Of a stretch of DNA of 64,000 bases, positions 49,728-58,361 are shown piece by piece. The stretch lies in contig JABUFD010000002.1 of assembly GCA_013314735.1 (NCBI GenBank), positions 124,001 to 188,000 of the forward strand. The letters run 5' to 3'. A model generated the notes under the pieces. It made no database searches and had not been told where the DNA came from. It saw only the letters and a list, made by a program, of their open reading frames with translations. This stretch comes from Anaerolineae bacterium. Lineage in GTDB: Bacteria > Chloroflexota > Anaerolineae > Anaerolineales > Anaerolineaceae. The first letter of the stretch is position 1; each line of letters opens with the position of its first letter. The position numbers and the translations under genes are program-made.

Positions 49728-50394
49728 TGTTTATATGTATGTGCGGTTATGGATGGATATTGATTCGGGAGAGCGGCCCGATCTGGTTGATTATCTGACG
49801 GCTGTCGGGTATTCGGAGTCTGAGATTCGAAAGCGTATTTCGTGCGAATTGGAGGAGAGTTTGCCTGAATTCGATTCCTGGGAGGAACTGGTGCTGCGGA
49901 TGTGCGATTGGATGCTTCAATTTTCAGTTGGGAGTGACCTTGTCATTTCGAGCGTCGAAAACACAAGAACTCCAGAATTCCCACTCGCTGAGGGCATTCT
50001 GGGAGGTGATCTTCAGGAAGATGATCGCGGTGGGGAGGAGGCAGAAGGCGTGTATTTGCTGGAGCCCAGTCGTAAAGAACGTGCTTTGTGTGTGTTGGAA
50101 AAACTGTTTTGTAGAGATGAAGCTCAAAAAGACGAGAGAAAACCGGTGAAGTCGGTCAGGATACCAGCTACTAAGTTTCATGAGGGTTTTGGGGCTGTGG
50201 AGGTACGTTTGCATTGGTTGTGTCCCGTGTGTGGTGGGCCCAGGGGTGAGATTCATCCGGCACGGTCCTACGATGGCAGCAGGATCCTGTATTGTGATGG
50301 CTGGTCAAACCCGTGCGGGCATGTCGATACGTATAAGGACTGCCGGGTGGAAGCAGCTTCGAATGGCTTGAACCAGGAAAGGAAGAAAGAATGA
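49720..50394 (+). CDS. Hypothetical phage protein with C-terminal zinc-binding motif
   Basis: 224 residues; the C-terminus CPVCGGPRGE ... LYCDGWSNPCGHVDTYKDC is a treble-clef-like cysteine cluster. The middle (from 49935, TTGTCATTTCGAGCG) reads like an inserted chromosomal repeat translated in frame. Start overlaps the previous gene. Role unknown. Confidence 0.6.
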   Translation: MSDVYMYVRLWMDIDSGERPDLVDYLTAVGYSESEIRKRISCELEESLPEFDSWEELVLRMCDWMLQFSVGSDLVISSVENTRTPEFPLAEGILGGDLQEDDRGGEEAEGVYLLEPSRKERALCVLEKLFCRDEAQKDERKPVKSVRIPATKFHEGFGAVEVRLHWLCPVCGGPRGEIHPARSYDGSRILYCDGWSNPCGHVDTYKDCRVEAASNGLNQERKKE

Positions 50395-50615
50395 ATACGG
50401 TTCGGGTAATTGTCAGTGGGCCAGCAGCCACATTGATGGCGGTTCGGGAAGGTCTGGCCCAGGTGTTGGCTGAACACGGTTTGGATGTGACAGAGAAAGG
50501 CGTACCGCGTCCAGGGAAAGGCGGGTTTGATGTGATGTATTTGACCGGCAAGGCATTGCCGATGGTAGCTGACGATTGTGAGCTGCATTATGTAGATTTG
50601 GAGGAAGCAGCATGA
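50391..50615 (+). CDS. Small hypothetical phage protein
   Basis: 74 residues, MNTVRVIVSGPAATLMAVRE ... ELHYVDLEEAA, alpha/beta pattern. ATGA overlap with the gene before and after, so it is part of the translated chain. No family recognised. Confidence 0.6.
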   Translation: MNTVRVIVSGPAATLMAVREGLAQVLAEHGLDVTEKGVPRPGKGGFDVMYLTGKALPMVADDCELHYVDLEEAA

Positions 50616-50980
50616 TGAACATGGCGAATGTCGCGGTAGTTCCTGCTCTGTGGATTATTGTGAGCGCGGCGATTATGAGCGGCCTGATCCTCGGGATTGG
50701 CCATTGGTTTCCGTGGGAGGCGTGGTTGAAACGGAGGTTGCCCAGGTTGCTTTCTTATGGGTATGGCCTCGTGGCGGTGTTGGTCCCGGCTTCATTGGTC
50801 ATGGCCATTTATGAGCAGTGGATCGCTTTGGCAGCAGTATGGGGGTGCGCAGTAGTCGGAGGTTTGACTGTTGTGGGAGGGTATGGGCTGGATTCGTTTG
50901 TCGGTGCCATGAATGAGCGTCGAGTAGCGCAGGAGGAAGGGAGGCTGTTGCGTGGCCAGGTATACGAAGGACGTGAGTGA
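50612..50980 (+). CDS. Small phage membrane protein
   Basis: 122 residues with three hydrophobic segments (PALWIIVSAAIMSGLILGIG, LLSYGYGLVAVLVPASLVMAI, ALAAVWGCAVVGGLTVVGGY) and a charged C-terminus. Overlaps both neighbours. Could be a holin-like or exclusion protein; unknown. Confidence 0.6.
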   Translation: MMNMANVAVVPALWIIVSAAIMSGLILGIGHWFPWEAWLKRRLPRLLSYGYGLVAVLVPASLVMAIYEQWIALAAVWGCAVVGGLTVVGGYGLDSFVGAMNERRVAQEEGRLLRGQVYEGRE

Positions 50981-51293
50981 GACGTTGGAAGAAGTTGAGG
51001 GCGCAGCATTCGCCCTGGCCAATGCGTTGGTGCTGATGGGGCTGGTGGAAGTACGTTTGTCCCATGGCGCACAGAGAGGGCAGTGTTCGTTGTTGGAGCC
51101 TGGTATTCGCGACAATGGCAAGGCGATGGAACTGGTGCGCAGTGTTCAGGTGTGGTTGGCCAGGCTGGGCAGAGACGATGGTGGAAAGTCAGTAGGAGAA
51201 AAACTCGAAAAATTCACACATTCACCCTCCGGCGCCCTGTGTCCAGAAAAAGGCGGGCGGGCTTCGCATAATACGCATTATGCGAAGGATTGA
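50952..51293 (+). CDS. Hypothetical phage protein
   Basis: 113 residues from GTG (VARYTKDVSETLEEVEGAAF), starting inside the previous gene. The C-terminus is encoded by the dif-like palindrome at 51262-51287. Mostly helical; unknown. Confidence 0.5.
   Translation: MARYTKDVSETLEEVEGAAFALANALVLMGLVEVRLSHGAQRGQCSLLEPGIRDNGKAMELVRSVQVWLARLGRDDGGKSVGEKLEKFTHSPSGALCPEKGGRASHNTHYAKD
51262..51287. repeat. dif/XerCD-like palindrome
   Basis: CTTCGCATAAT-ACGC-ATTATGCGAAG, a perfect 11-bp inverted repeat. Read as 10-6-10 (CTTCGCATAA, TACGCA, TTATGCGAAG), it has the layout and CGCATAA/TTATG core of a dif site. A third CTTCGCATAAT half-site is at 51348-51358. Confidence 0.5.
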
Positions 51294-51459
51294 GGGGCGT
51301 GGATGGTGTTTTTCGGCCTGTGGGAGCTGTGTAATGCCGGTGATTCACTTCGCATAATGTTGGATCAGCCGGGGCGGGGTGAAATTACGGATTTGGGTGG
51401 TCGCTACGCTCATATGGTGCGGTGAAAATTGCGAGCACATTGAAATAAAAGGGTCGCAG

Positions 51460-54405
51460 ATGAACGTTGAGGAAATTAAGCAAAAAGCAGAAATCGCTGA
51501 GATCGTCGAGCGCAGCGGTTATAAACTCACCGGACGGGGCCGGTACCTGACTGTTGTTGGCCATGATAGTTTGGTCCTGGATACATTCAAGAACTACTAT
51601 TCATGGAACTCCACGGGGGAATCAGGGAGCGTGATTGACTGGGTGATGAATCGTGAGGGGCTGGATTTCAAGGATGGCGTACGGCGGGTTTGCGAAATCA
51701 GCGGCTTACCTGCGCCTGATTGGTCTCAGGTGAATGTTGCCCGGTATGCTGCTGCTAAGGTAAAGATGGATGCGTGGACCGTGGCAGCCGGGGTACTGTC
51801 CCTGTGGCTGCAACGATCAGTCCCGGCCATGGCATATGCCCATGCGCGCGGTTGGTCTGATGGTACGGTGAAGGCTGAAACACTCGGTTTTACCGGGTGG
51901 GTGGACTGGAATGCTGCTACTGCCTGGGATGATTATGAAAAGCTGGCGAAAGAAATGCGAGATACGCTGCTGCTGGCCGGGGTGGACTTGAAACACCCGG
52001 CGGCGATTGCCCTCCTGGGCAAGAAGTTTGGGTCAGCGGCGGAAATGCAAGCCTGGCAGGATGAGTATCAGATTGATCCGGTGGAATTCGATTCGCGCTG
52101 GCTGGAATCGAAACGGGTGCCCGGGTTGCTGGGTAGAGGCATGCTAGTTTACCCGCATTTCGAACGTGGGAAGGTGGTTTACTTCTCCTGCAGATCGGTG
52201 CCGGAATATGCTGAAAAGGCACATTACAACATACCGGTGGCTTTGGGAGGGCAAAAACAACGATTTTATAACCACGAATGGACGCCCAGGGCGGAGGTTT
52301 GTATCGTGGTGGAGGGGCAGGCATGCGCAATCTCGTTGGGGCAGTTGGGGTTCGCTGCGGTGGCGCTGGCCGGATTGAACGCGGATGCTGACCTGGGAGA
52401 TCTATTCAAACATCATAAAAAATTGTATGTGGCGCTGGATGCAGACAAGGCCGGAAAGACTGGTTTGAATGCCATTTGTGAAGCAATCCATCCCCTGGTG
52501 GGTGTGATCCAGCTGCCAAAGAATGTTCGGGCAGGCGAGGAATTGATTGAGATCAAAGATTTCAACGATTTGCATCAAGCGATGATCAAGGCTGGATATG
52601 ACGAACAAACTCAGGCGAGCCAGGTCAGCGGATTGTTGGTGAATTCGATCAGCTACCTGGAGATCAGGGCAGCGGAGGCAGGGGCTACTCAGGACCGAAC
52701 AGACAGGGATACCCTGACGTTGCAGACGCTGCAGCAGTATGTCAAGCTGGATGCCACACAACGCGATCTTTATCGGGACCGAATTGCCCAGGCACTGAAA
52801 ACGAAAATCCGCGCGTTTGATCGACTGGTGAAACGGTTGGAAGGCAACCAGGAAGACGACAAGGACAAACCGGGTGAATATGTGAGCTGCTGGGGCGGGA
52901 CGTTTGAGGGATGGAAAATGGAGTATGTTTATGATCCCGAAAGCAAAACGGCCAGCTGGGCGTATCGTGATCCGGATGGCAAGCTGGGAACGGCTGCATA
53001 CCTGGACCTGTGGCGGGGTGGGAAAAAGGTGCGGTATGTACCTGCAGAGCCATATGAGTTTGTGCACAGTGGCCAGATACGGTTCCCTTCGCGTTTACCA
53101 GAGAAAACCAAGGATGTAAAAGAACTGCTGGCGATCATCAATGCCTTTCTGCGGCGGTATTACTTTTTTACAGATGAACGGTATGCGCAGCTGATCAGTT
53201 ATTGGGTGCTGGGGTCATGGTTCTATGATGCGTGCGAGGCGTACTGCTACCTGCGGGCGCTGGGTCCTGCTGGCTGCGGGAAGACAGAGCTGATGAAACG
53301 GGTGACGCAACTGTGCTACCACCCGATCCGCTCGAGCGGTGTGGATACGACGGCGGTGCTGTTCCGAACGATCGAAATGTTTGAGGGCGGGACGCTGCAT
53401 ATCTCGGAGTACGACCAGGAGAATTCGGATACAGAAAACAGCTTCATCAAAATCCTGCTGGATGGATCCATGCGGGGCGGGAGTGTGAACCGGTTGGTGA
53501 AATATACCGATGAGAATGGAACGGAGCGGATGCGGCCAGAGGGGTTCCGGACCTACTGCCCGAAAGCGCTGGATGGGCGCAAGGAAACCAAAGATGACGC
53601 GCTGGCCACCCGGTGCATCACGATCTGGACGTACCCGGTGAACCAGGAAGTGCTGAAGACGGCGAACATCCCGCTATTTGTGGATGACAAGTTCCGGGCG
53701 GCAGCATTGACGATCCAGAATGAGCTGCTGCGGTACCGGTTGGAGAACTGGCAGGACAATTTTCCGATTGACAATGACCTGGATGTGGATATCCGGGTGA
53801 GTCCGCGCATGAACCAGGTGGTGGCACCGCTGCGGACGATTGTGCGGATGACGGGGGATGAGATTGCCCTGGAGAACCTGAACAGCCTGCTGCGGGAGAT
53901 CCATGACCAGGAGCGCAACAGCCAGGTGGTGACCTCGATCACGGCGCGGGTGGTGGAAGGGTTGTGGAAAATTTTGATCACTCCGATGATGTTCAAAGAA
54001 GGAATCGAGATCAACGAAGAAGGTTTGATGCTGGTGAAGACAGGTTACGTAGCGATGGTGACGAATGACCTGATCGACAAGATGAATGAGGTGGATGAGG
54101 AGGACGAGGAAAACAAGTACAAAACGAAAAAGGGGTTGACGGCGCGCGGGGTGGGGAGCATTCTGAAAAGCCAGTTGAGCATGACCAGCATCCGGAAGAG
54201 TACCGGATTCCATTATGTGATCAACCTGCCCGCGCTGGTGGGGCAGATGACAACGTACCTGGTGCCATGGCAGGAGGACCTGGCGATGATGCTGGGAACG
54301 ATCCGGAAGACGGATATCCCCAAACCGATGCTGAAACTGGCAGAAGAGTATGAGATTGAACCGGTGATACCGGCAGGATACCAGCGCCAGGACGGAATAT
54401 TATAG
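51460..54405 (+). CDS. Phage primase-helicase
   Basis: 981 residues. N-terminus (MNVEEIKQKAEIAEIVERSG, YYSWNSTGESGSVIDWVMNREG, FKDGVRRVCEISG) has the DnaG zinc-domain fold pattern but lacks the CHC2 cysteines. A Toprim domain follows at about 280-335 (CIVVEGQACA with Glu near 285, VALDADKAG near 326). The C-terminal half is a P-loop ATPase: Walker A GPAGCGKTE (Lys608) and GGTLHISEYDQE as Walker B. ATG at 51460 is taken where primase homology starts. Main replication protein of the prophage. Confidence 0.85.
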   Translation: MNVEEIKQKAEIAEIVERSGYKLTGRGRYLTVVGHDSLVLDTFKNYYSWNSTGESGSVIDWVMNREGLDFKDGVRRVCEISGLPAPDWSQVNVARYAAAKVKMDAWTVAAGVLSLWLQRSVPAMAYAHARGWSDGTVKAETLGFTGWVDWNAATAWDDYEKLAKEMRDTLLLAGVDLKHPAAIALLGKKFGSAAEMQAWQDEYQIDPVEFDSRWLESKRVPGLLGRGMLVYPHFERGKVVYFSCRSVPEYAEKAHYNIPVALGGQKQRFYNHEWTPRAEVCIVVEGQACAISLGQLGFAAVALAGLNADADLGDLFKHHKKLYVALDADKAGKTGLNAICEAIHPLVGVIQLPKNVRAGEELIEIKDFNDLHQAMIKAGYDEQTQASQVSGLLVNSISYLEIRAAEAGATQDRTDRDTLTLQTLQQYVKLDATQRDLYRDRIAQALKTKIRAFDRLVKRLEGNQEDDKDKPGEYVSCWGGTFEGWKMEYVYDPESKTASWAYRDPDGKLGTAAYLDLWRGGKKVRYVPAEPYEFVHSGQIRFPSRLPEKTKDVKELLAIINAFLRRYYFFTDERYAQLISYWVLGSWFYDACEAYCYLRALGPAGCGKTELMKRVTQLCYHPIRSSGVDTTAVLFRTIEMFEGGTLHISEYDQENSDTENSFIKILLDGSMRGGSVNRLVKYTDENGTERMRPEGFRTYCPKALDGRKETKDDALATRCITIWTYPVNQEVLKTANIPLFVDDKFRAAALTIQNELLRYRLENWQDNFPIDNDLDVDIRVSPRMNQVVAPLRTIVRMTGDEIALENLNSLLREIHDQERNSQVVTSITARVVEGLWKILITPMMFKEGIEINEEGLMLVKTGYVAMVTNDLIDKMNEVDEEDEENKYKTKKGLTARGVGSILKSQLSMTSIRKSTGFHYVINLPALVGQMTTYLVPWQEDLAMMLGTIRKTDIPKPMLKLAEEYEIEPVIPAGYQRQDGIL

Positions 54406-54547
54406 AAAAAAGTATTAAATATAGTGAATGAGTGAATGTTATTAACATTGTAGGGCGGTAGGGGCGGTTTGTAATGTAATTTTCACTGCCGCAAAAATTA
54501 CAAATCATTTGGCCCCAAAACCCGCCAAACTCGTTTTCAACATACAT

Positions 54548-54575
54548 ACATTCACTGACTTGTACAAATGTTCTA
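54548..54575 (+). repeat. 28-bp direct repeat, copy 1
   Basis: ACATTCACTGACTTGTAC followed by AAATGTTCTA; copy 2 at 54695-54722 differs by one base (ATATGTTCTA). Confidence 0.85.
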
Positions 54576-54694
54576 TAAAAATCAAAAAACTGATGAATAA
54601 TTTGAATATTAATGAATAAATATGTGTGCATTAAGCGTGTTTAGTAATCATAGAGAAAAAGTACTTAACATTGGCAAAGTGCCAATGTTAAAGA

Positions 54695-54722
54695 ACATTC
54701 ACTGACTTGTACATATGTTCTA
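54695..54722 (+). repeat. 28-bp direct repeat, copy 2
   Basis: Second copy, ending immediately before the ribosome site (AAAAAGGAGG) of the next gene. Confidence 0.85.
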
Positions 54723-54738
54723 AAAAGGAGGTAAATTG

Positions 54739-55194
54739 ATGAATGTATACCAGGTCATTGAACAGACGATGGACCCGAACGCGGGAATTGGTCAAGCCCG
54801 ATTGTTGTTTGACCGCTGCCGCAACCCGGAGCAGGTGATCCAGACGCGGTTCCTGCAGCGGCATGAGCGACCGGAGCGGGTGATCATGAATCACCAGGAA
54901 GTACTCGACATGAGCACGGCAGCGGTATCGTGGCGGCTGCGGCGGTATGGGACGCTGCGGGGCCTGGGGGCGGCTGTGGTGTGGTGGTTCGGGGAGCGAA
55001 TTGAGATCGGGGATTTGTGGTGCGCGGGGCTGCAATTCTATGACTGCGCGGGGCGGTATCCTTCGGTGCTGCTGGTGCCGTGCGGGTGGGATGGGGCAGA
55101 AACGCTGCATGTGAAGGGGTACTGGGATGACCGGTTCACGGTAGGGGTGGGTGAGATGGAAAGCCTGGCGAATGATGTGATGGTGATGCTGTAA
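54739..55194 (+). CDS. Hypothetical phage protein
   Basis: 151 residues, starts MNVYQVIEQTMDPNAG after AAAAAGGAGG. Mixed alpha/beta; WRLRRYGTLRGLGAAVVWWFGER in the middle. No family recognised. Confidence 0.6.
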   Translation: MNVYQVIEQTMDPNAGIGQARLLFDRCRNPEQVIQTRFLQRHERPERVIMNHQEVLDMSTAAVSWRLRRYGTLRGLGAAVVWWFGERIEIGDLWCAGLQFYDCAGRYPSVLLVPCGWDGAETLHVKGYWDDRFTVGVGEMESLANDVMVML

Positions 55195-55216
55195 CCCTTC
55201 GACAGGCTCAGGGACC
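55195..55216 (+). repeat. REP-like repeat
   Basis: CCCTTCGACAGGCTCAGGGACC, an interrupted palindrome. The same core, CTTCGACAGGCTCAGCGACC, recurs at 60492-60511. It lies directly after a stop codon. Confidence 0.7.
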
Positions 55217-55272
55217 GCCTTTTGACAGGTCCAAGGCAGTCGTCGCGAAAGACGTAAAGGAAGAGTAATTAA

Positions 55273-55761
55273 ATGAAAATATTAACAGCTAACACGCTAA
55301 CGACCAAAGAATACATGCGAAAGGTGAGAAGCAGATATGTTCATCGGATGCGGGTATTAAAAAATGACATTGAAAGTCCTGCGCATGAGCCAAGTATGAG
55401 TAAAGCTCAATCTGCAGCGACGCGGAAAAATAACAAGTTGAAAAAAGATTTTCCATTGTTTGACCAGGCAGGTTTGCTGGAAGACCAGAAGCTTGATCCC
55501 GCCGCATATTATCGAGAAAAAGTGCGTTCGTTTCAGTTTTGGTTTCCAAAGGGAGCCAGTCGATACATGGATGAACTGCGGGAAATTGAAGAATTTGTTT
55601 TTACGGAAGATCCATTTGTGATCTATATCATCAACGGACTGCGTTTGAAGGGATTCTGCAATCCCTTTGATCGAAATTCAATTGAACTGATCCGAATGAT
55701 CTATAAAAGGACCTACGGAATTGAGCCAGTGTGGTATGGCAGAAAGTATTTTGGTGAGTGA
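55273..55761 (+). CDS. Hypothetical phage protein
   Basis: 162 residues, MKILTANTLTTKEYMRKVRS, basic N-terminus and aromatic-rich C-terminus. It is clearly more AT-rich than its neighbours and preceded by a REP-like repeat, so a recent acquisition is possible. AGGAAGAG before the ATG. No family recognised. Confidence 0.6.
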   Translation: MKILTANTLTTKEYMRKVRSRYVHRMRVLKNDIESPAHEPSMSKAQSAATRKNNKLKKDFPLFDQAGLLEDQKLDPAAYYREKVRSFQFWFPKGASRYMDELREIEEFVFTEDPFVIYIINGLRLKGFCNPFDRNSIELIRMIYKRTYGIEPVWYGRKYFGE

Positions 55762-55773
55762 AAGGTGGTTTCT

Positions 55774-56247
55774 GTGGAATATCCATTGATTGATCTGAAT
55801 ATGTTTGGGAAGGATGTACGGCGGTGGCGGACCGGGTTGAAGTTGCGGCAGAGTGATGTGGCAGACCTGGCGTTTTGCACGAAGGCGACGATCAGCCTGC
55901 TGGAGAATGCAAGGCGGAATGGTTTACGGATGCAGACGTATAACTGCCTGGCCGCACTGGTGAAAATGGAGCCGCGGCTGATGTGGTGGGATTACCGGCG
56001 GACGGCACCCGGGGTGTATGCGCGGGGGAGGCATGATGCGGATCTGTTTCGCGGGTTGTGCATCCGGCGATGGGGGGGATTGGATGAAGTGCTGGTGGAT
56101 GGCCTGGCGATGGAACTCAGGGCGGAGCTGTTCGACCGTGGGCCGGTACGGCATGGGTATTTGTTCCGGCTGCCGGGTCCGTACGGGTACCAGCTGGAGG
56201 ATGCGCCGAAGCAGGGGGCATTTGAAGCGACTGTGATGTGTTTGTAA
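55774..56247 (+). CDS. XRE-like HTH protein
   Basis: About 157 residues with an N-terminal helix-turn-helix: FGKDVRRWRTGLKLRQSDVA, then FCTKATISLLENARRNGL. The C-terminal part (CIRRWGGLDEVLVDGLAMEL) is unknown. Start GTG 55774 has AAAGG at 8 bases; GTG 55765 is an alternative. Probably a phage regulator. Confidence 0.65.
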   Translation: MEYPLIDLNMFGKDVRRWRTGLKLRQSDVADLAFCTKATISLLENARRNGLRMQTYNCLAALVKMEPRLMWWDYRRTAPGVYARGRHDADLFRGLCIRRWGGLDEVLVDGLAMELRAELFDRGPVRHGYLFRLPGPYGYQLEDAPKQGAFEATVMCL

Positions 56248-56278
56248 CCTTGAAAATTAAAGTGAAAGGAATTGCGTA

Positions 56279-56749
56279 ATGGACAAGTTGATTGTGACAG
56301 GAAATTTGGGACGGGATGCGGAACTGCGGTATGCGCCGAACGGTTCGCCGATCTGCCAGTTTTCGGTGGCAGCTACGCGGAAATGGAAGGACCGGGACGG
56401 GGAAAAGAAGGAGCATACGAACTGGTACCGGTGTGCGATCTGGGGAAAGCGGGGGGAGGCGTTGGCGCAATACCTGGTGAAGGGGACACGGGTGCTGGTG
56501 GAGGGCCGCTTGAACGGGGACGGGCATGGGGGGCCGCGGGTGTGGAGGACGGATGGTTCGAATGATTCACCATCCGAATATCGGGCCAGTTTTGAGGTAA
56601 CGGTGGAAGAGATTGAGCTGTTGGGCGGTTCCAACCGGAAGGCGGGGGGCGGCAGTCCTGGACATGCTCAGGGAGCGGATACGGGGGATGATGGTCTTGC
56701 GGATTTCGGGGATTTCCCGGATGAGGATTTTGCCGGGATCGATTTTTAG
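56279..56749 (+). CDS. ssb: Single-stranded DNA-binding protein
   Basis: 156 residues: OB-fold DKLIVTGNLGRDAELRYAPNG, FSVAATRKWKDRDGEKKEHT, WYRCAIWGKRGEALAQYLVKG, a Gly-rich linker, and an acidic tip ending DFAGIDF comparable to the DIPF tip of cellular SSB. AAAGGAA precedes the start. Replication module. Confidence 0.93.
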   Translation: MDKLIVTGNLGRDAELRYAPNGSPICQFSVAATRKWKDRDGEKKEHTNWYRCAIWGKRGEALAQYLVKGTRVLVEGRLNGDGHGGPRVWRTDGSNDSPSEYRASFEVTVEEIELLGGSNRKAGGGSPGHAQGADTGDDGLADFGDFPDEDFAGIDF

Positions 56750-56758
56750 GAGGTTGGC

Positions 56759-57052
56759 ATGAGCAAAATTGATATGACGATATTGGATGGTTTTCGCTGG
56801 GAAGATGTTTGGGGGGTACCACAAGAGCAACTGACTGAGCGTCAAAAACTTCAGTGTGAGGTCGCGCGCCTGGTGTATTCGGTGGTAGATGATGTCCGGC
56901 GATATGTGAAGACATCCTCCATGCTGGCATTGCTGCATGCAGAGGCGATTTTGCCAGGGCGTCCAATGGCAACAACGGCGTTGAATATGGTGAAAGCGGA
57001 GCTGCGAAAGCGGGGACGAGTTCGACAGGCATTAGATGGGAGCCGAAGATGA
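56759..57052 (+). CDS. Hypothetical phage protein
   Basis: 97 residues, helical, MSKIDMTILDGFRWEDVWG; the C-terminus is basic. Stop overlaps the next start (ATGA). AGGAGG upstream. Unknown. Confidence 0.6.
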   Translation: MSKIDMTILDGFRWEDVWGVPQEQLTERQKLQCEVARLVYSVVDDVRRYVKTSSMLALLHAEAILPGRPMATTALNMVKAELRKRGRVRQALDGSRR

Positions 57053-57939
57053 AAGAAAAATTTATTGACCATGCATTTTCGAGGAACAGCCTGGTAATGA
57101 TCGGCCAGATCAACCGGATTCTTCAGGAGTACGAGGGGCAGGGGTACACGCTTTCATTGCGGCAGTTGTATTACCAGCTGGTGGCGAGGGATATGGTTGA
57201 GAACACGCAACGATCCTACAAAAACATTGGGAACCTGGTTTCGCTGGGACGGCAAACGGGGATGATCGATTGGCGCATGATCGAGGACCGAAACCGAGAT
57301 ACGGCAATACCGGCGCACTGGGCTGATCCGGGAGCAATTGTTCTGGCGGCGGCGCAGCAGTTTCGGATCGATAAGTGGGAAGATCAACAATACCATGTGG
57401 AGGTGATGGTCGAAAAGGACGCTTTATCGGGCGTGCTGGAGCCGGTGTGCCGCGAGCTGGATATTGGCATTACGGCCAACAAAGGGTATTGCAGTTCATC
57501 GACGATGTATGAGATTGGGCGGCGGCTGCGGGAAAAGTATTATGCTGGCAAGCGCATCTGTATCCTGTACCTGGGGGACCATGACCCCAGCGGGATTGAC
57601 ATGACGCGAGACATTGAGGAACGGTTGGGATTGTTTTCACGGCTGGGAGATCTTGAAGGGATTGAAATTGAGCGGTTGGCATTGAACTGGCGCCAGGTGG
57701 AGGAATGGGACCCGCCGGAAAATCCAGCAAAGCAGACGGACAGCCGGTTTTCAGCGTATGCCGCCGAGTATGGCGAAAGCTCGTGGGAATTGGACGCGGT
57801 GGAGCCGACTGTGCTGGCAGACCTGGTGCGGGCAGCAGTGTTGGAGCGGTTGGATATTGATGCATGGGAAGAACGCGTTGCCGAGGAGCAACGGATGCGT
57901 AAGGATTTGCTAACGTTTGCAGAAACGTATGGATCGTGA
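57049..57939 (+). CDS. Toprim-domain protein, topoisomerase VI subunit A/Spo11-like phage protein
   Basis: 296 residues. N-terminal LSLRQLYYQLVARDMV is the 5Y-CAP-like region with tyrosines, then a Toprim fold: VEVMVEKDALSGVLEPVC (Glu), KGYCSSSTMYEI, and ICILYLGDHDPSGIDMTRDI (DxD). The order is that of Topo VI A-like proteins found in phages, without a subunit B gene nearby. May nick or bind DNA in replication or recombination. Confidence 0.72.
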   Translation: MKEKFIDHAFSRNSLVMIGQINRILQEYEGQGYTLSLRQLYYQLVARDMVENTQRSYKNIGNLVSLGRQTGMIDWRMIEDRNRDTAIPAHWADPGAIVLAAAQQFRIDKWEDQQYHVEVMVEKDALSGVLEPVCRELDIGITANKGYCSSSTMYEIGRRLREKYYAGKRICILYLGDHDPSGIDMTRDIEERLGLFSRLGDLEGIEIERLALNWRQVEEWDPPENPAKQTDSRFSAYAAEYGESSWELDAVEPTVLADLVRAAVLERLDIDAWEERVAEEQRMRKDLLTFAETYGS

Positions 57940-57963
57940 TTTTTATTGTGAAAGGAAAATGAG

Positions 57964-58185
57964 ATGGCTGGTAAACGATTGACAAAGCGGCAGCAGGAGA
58001 AGATGGTGGCGGCCTGGAATGCGAGGTACCCGGTGGGGACTTCGGTGGCGGTGACGATGGATGATGGGAATGTGTTCCGGACGGTGACGCGGAGCCAGGC
58101 GGAGATGTTGAGCGGGGAAACGGCGGTGATCTGGGTGGAGAACATCCAGGGGTGTTATTTGTTGGAAAGGGTGAAGGCGATTTGA
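57964..58185 (+). CDS. Small hypothetical phage protein
   Basis: 73 residues: basic start (MAGKRLTKRQQEKMVAAWNA) followed by a short beta-rich domain (TSVAVTMDDGNVFRTVTRSQ). AAAGGAAAATGAG upstream. Unknown. Confidence 0.55.
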   Translation: MAGKRLTKRQQEKMVAAWNARYPVGTSVAVTMDDGNVFRTVTRSQAEMLSGETAVIWVENIQGCYLLERVKAI

Positions 58186-58234
58186 GGCAGGGCCTGTGAG
58201 GGGCAGGAAGGCGGGGCGGGCAGAAATGCCGGAC

Positions 58235-58271
58235 GGGCAGAAATGCTGCACTTCGTTCCGCTTTTCTGCCC
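58235..58271 (+). repeat. Hairpin repeat of the GGGCAGAAA family
   Basis: GGGCAGAAA (58235-58243) pairs with TTTCTGCCC (58263-58271). A partial copy GGGCAGAAATGCC starts at 58218. A longer relative with a CTTCGACAGGCTCAG insert is at 60476-60525. Confidence 0.75.
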
Positions 58272-58361
58272 CTACCGGGGAAACTTTTGTGTTCATTCAT
58301 TTGCGGTAATCAAGTACAATAATAAAAATTCACTCATTTAGTTAATGAAAGGGGTCACACC

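Larger units (their letters stand above)
54406..54738. other. AT-rich repeat-bearing intergenic region, candidate replication origin
   Basis: The only large gene-free AT-rich gap among the replication genes. It holds two 28-bp direct repeats (54548-54575 and 54695-54722) with one mismatch, starting ACATTCACTGACTTGTAC, and a perfect 12-bp inverted repeat TTAACATTGGCA-AAG-TGCCAATGTTAA (54665-54691). It lies between primase-helicase and SSB-side genes. It may instead be a promoter/operator region. Confidence 0.55.

Noticed and set aside
49935-49985. The TTGTCATTTCGAGC segment as a separate mobile repeat
   Set aside because: It resembles a known style of chromosomal repeat, but only one copy is visible here, and it is in frame within a gene.
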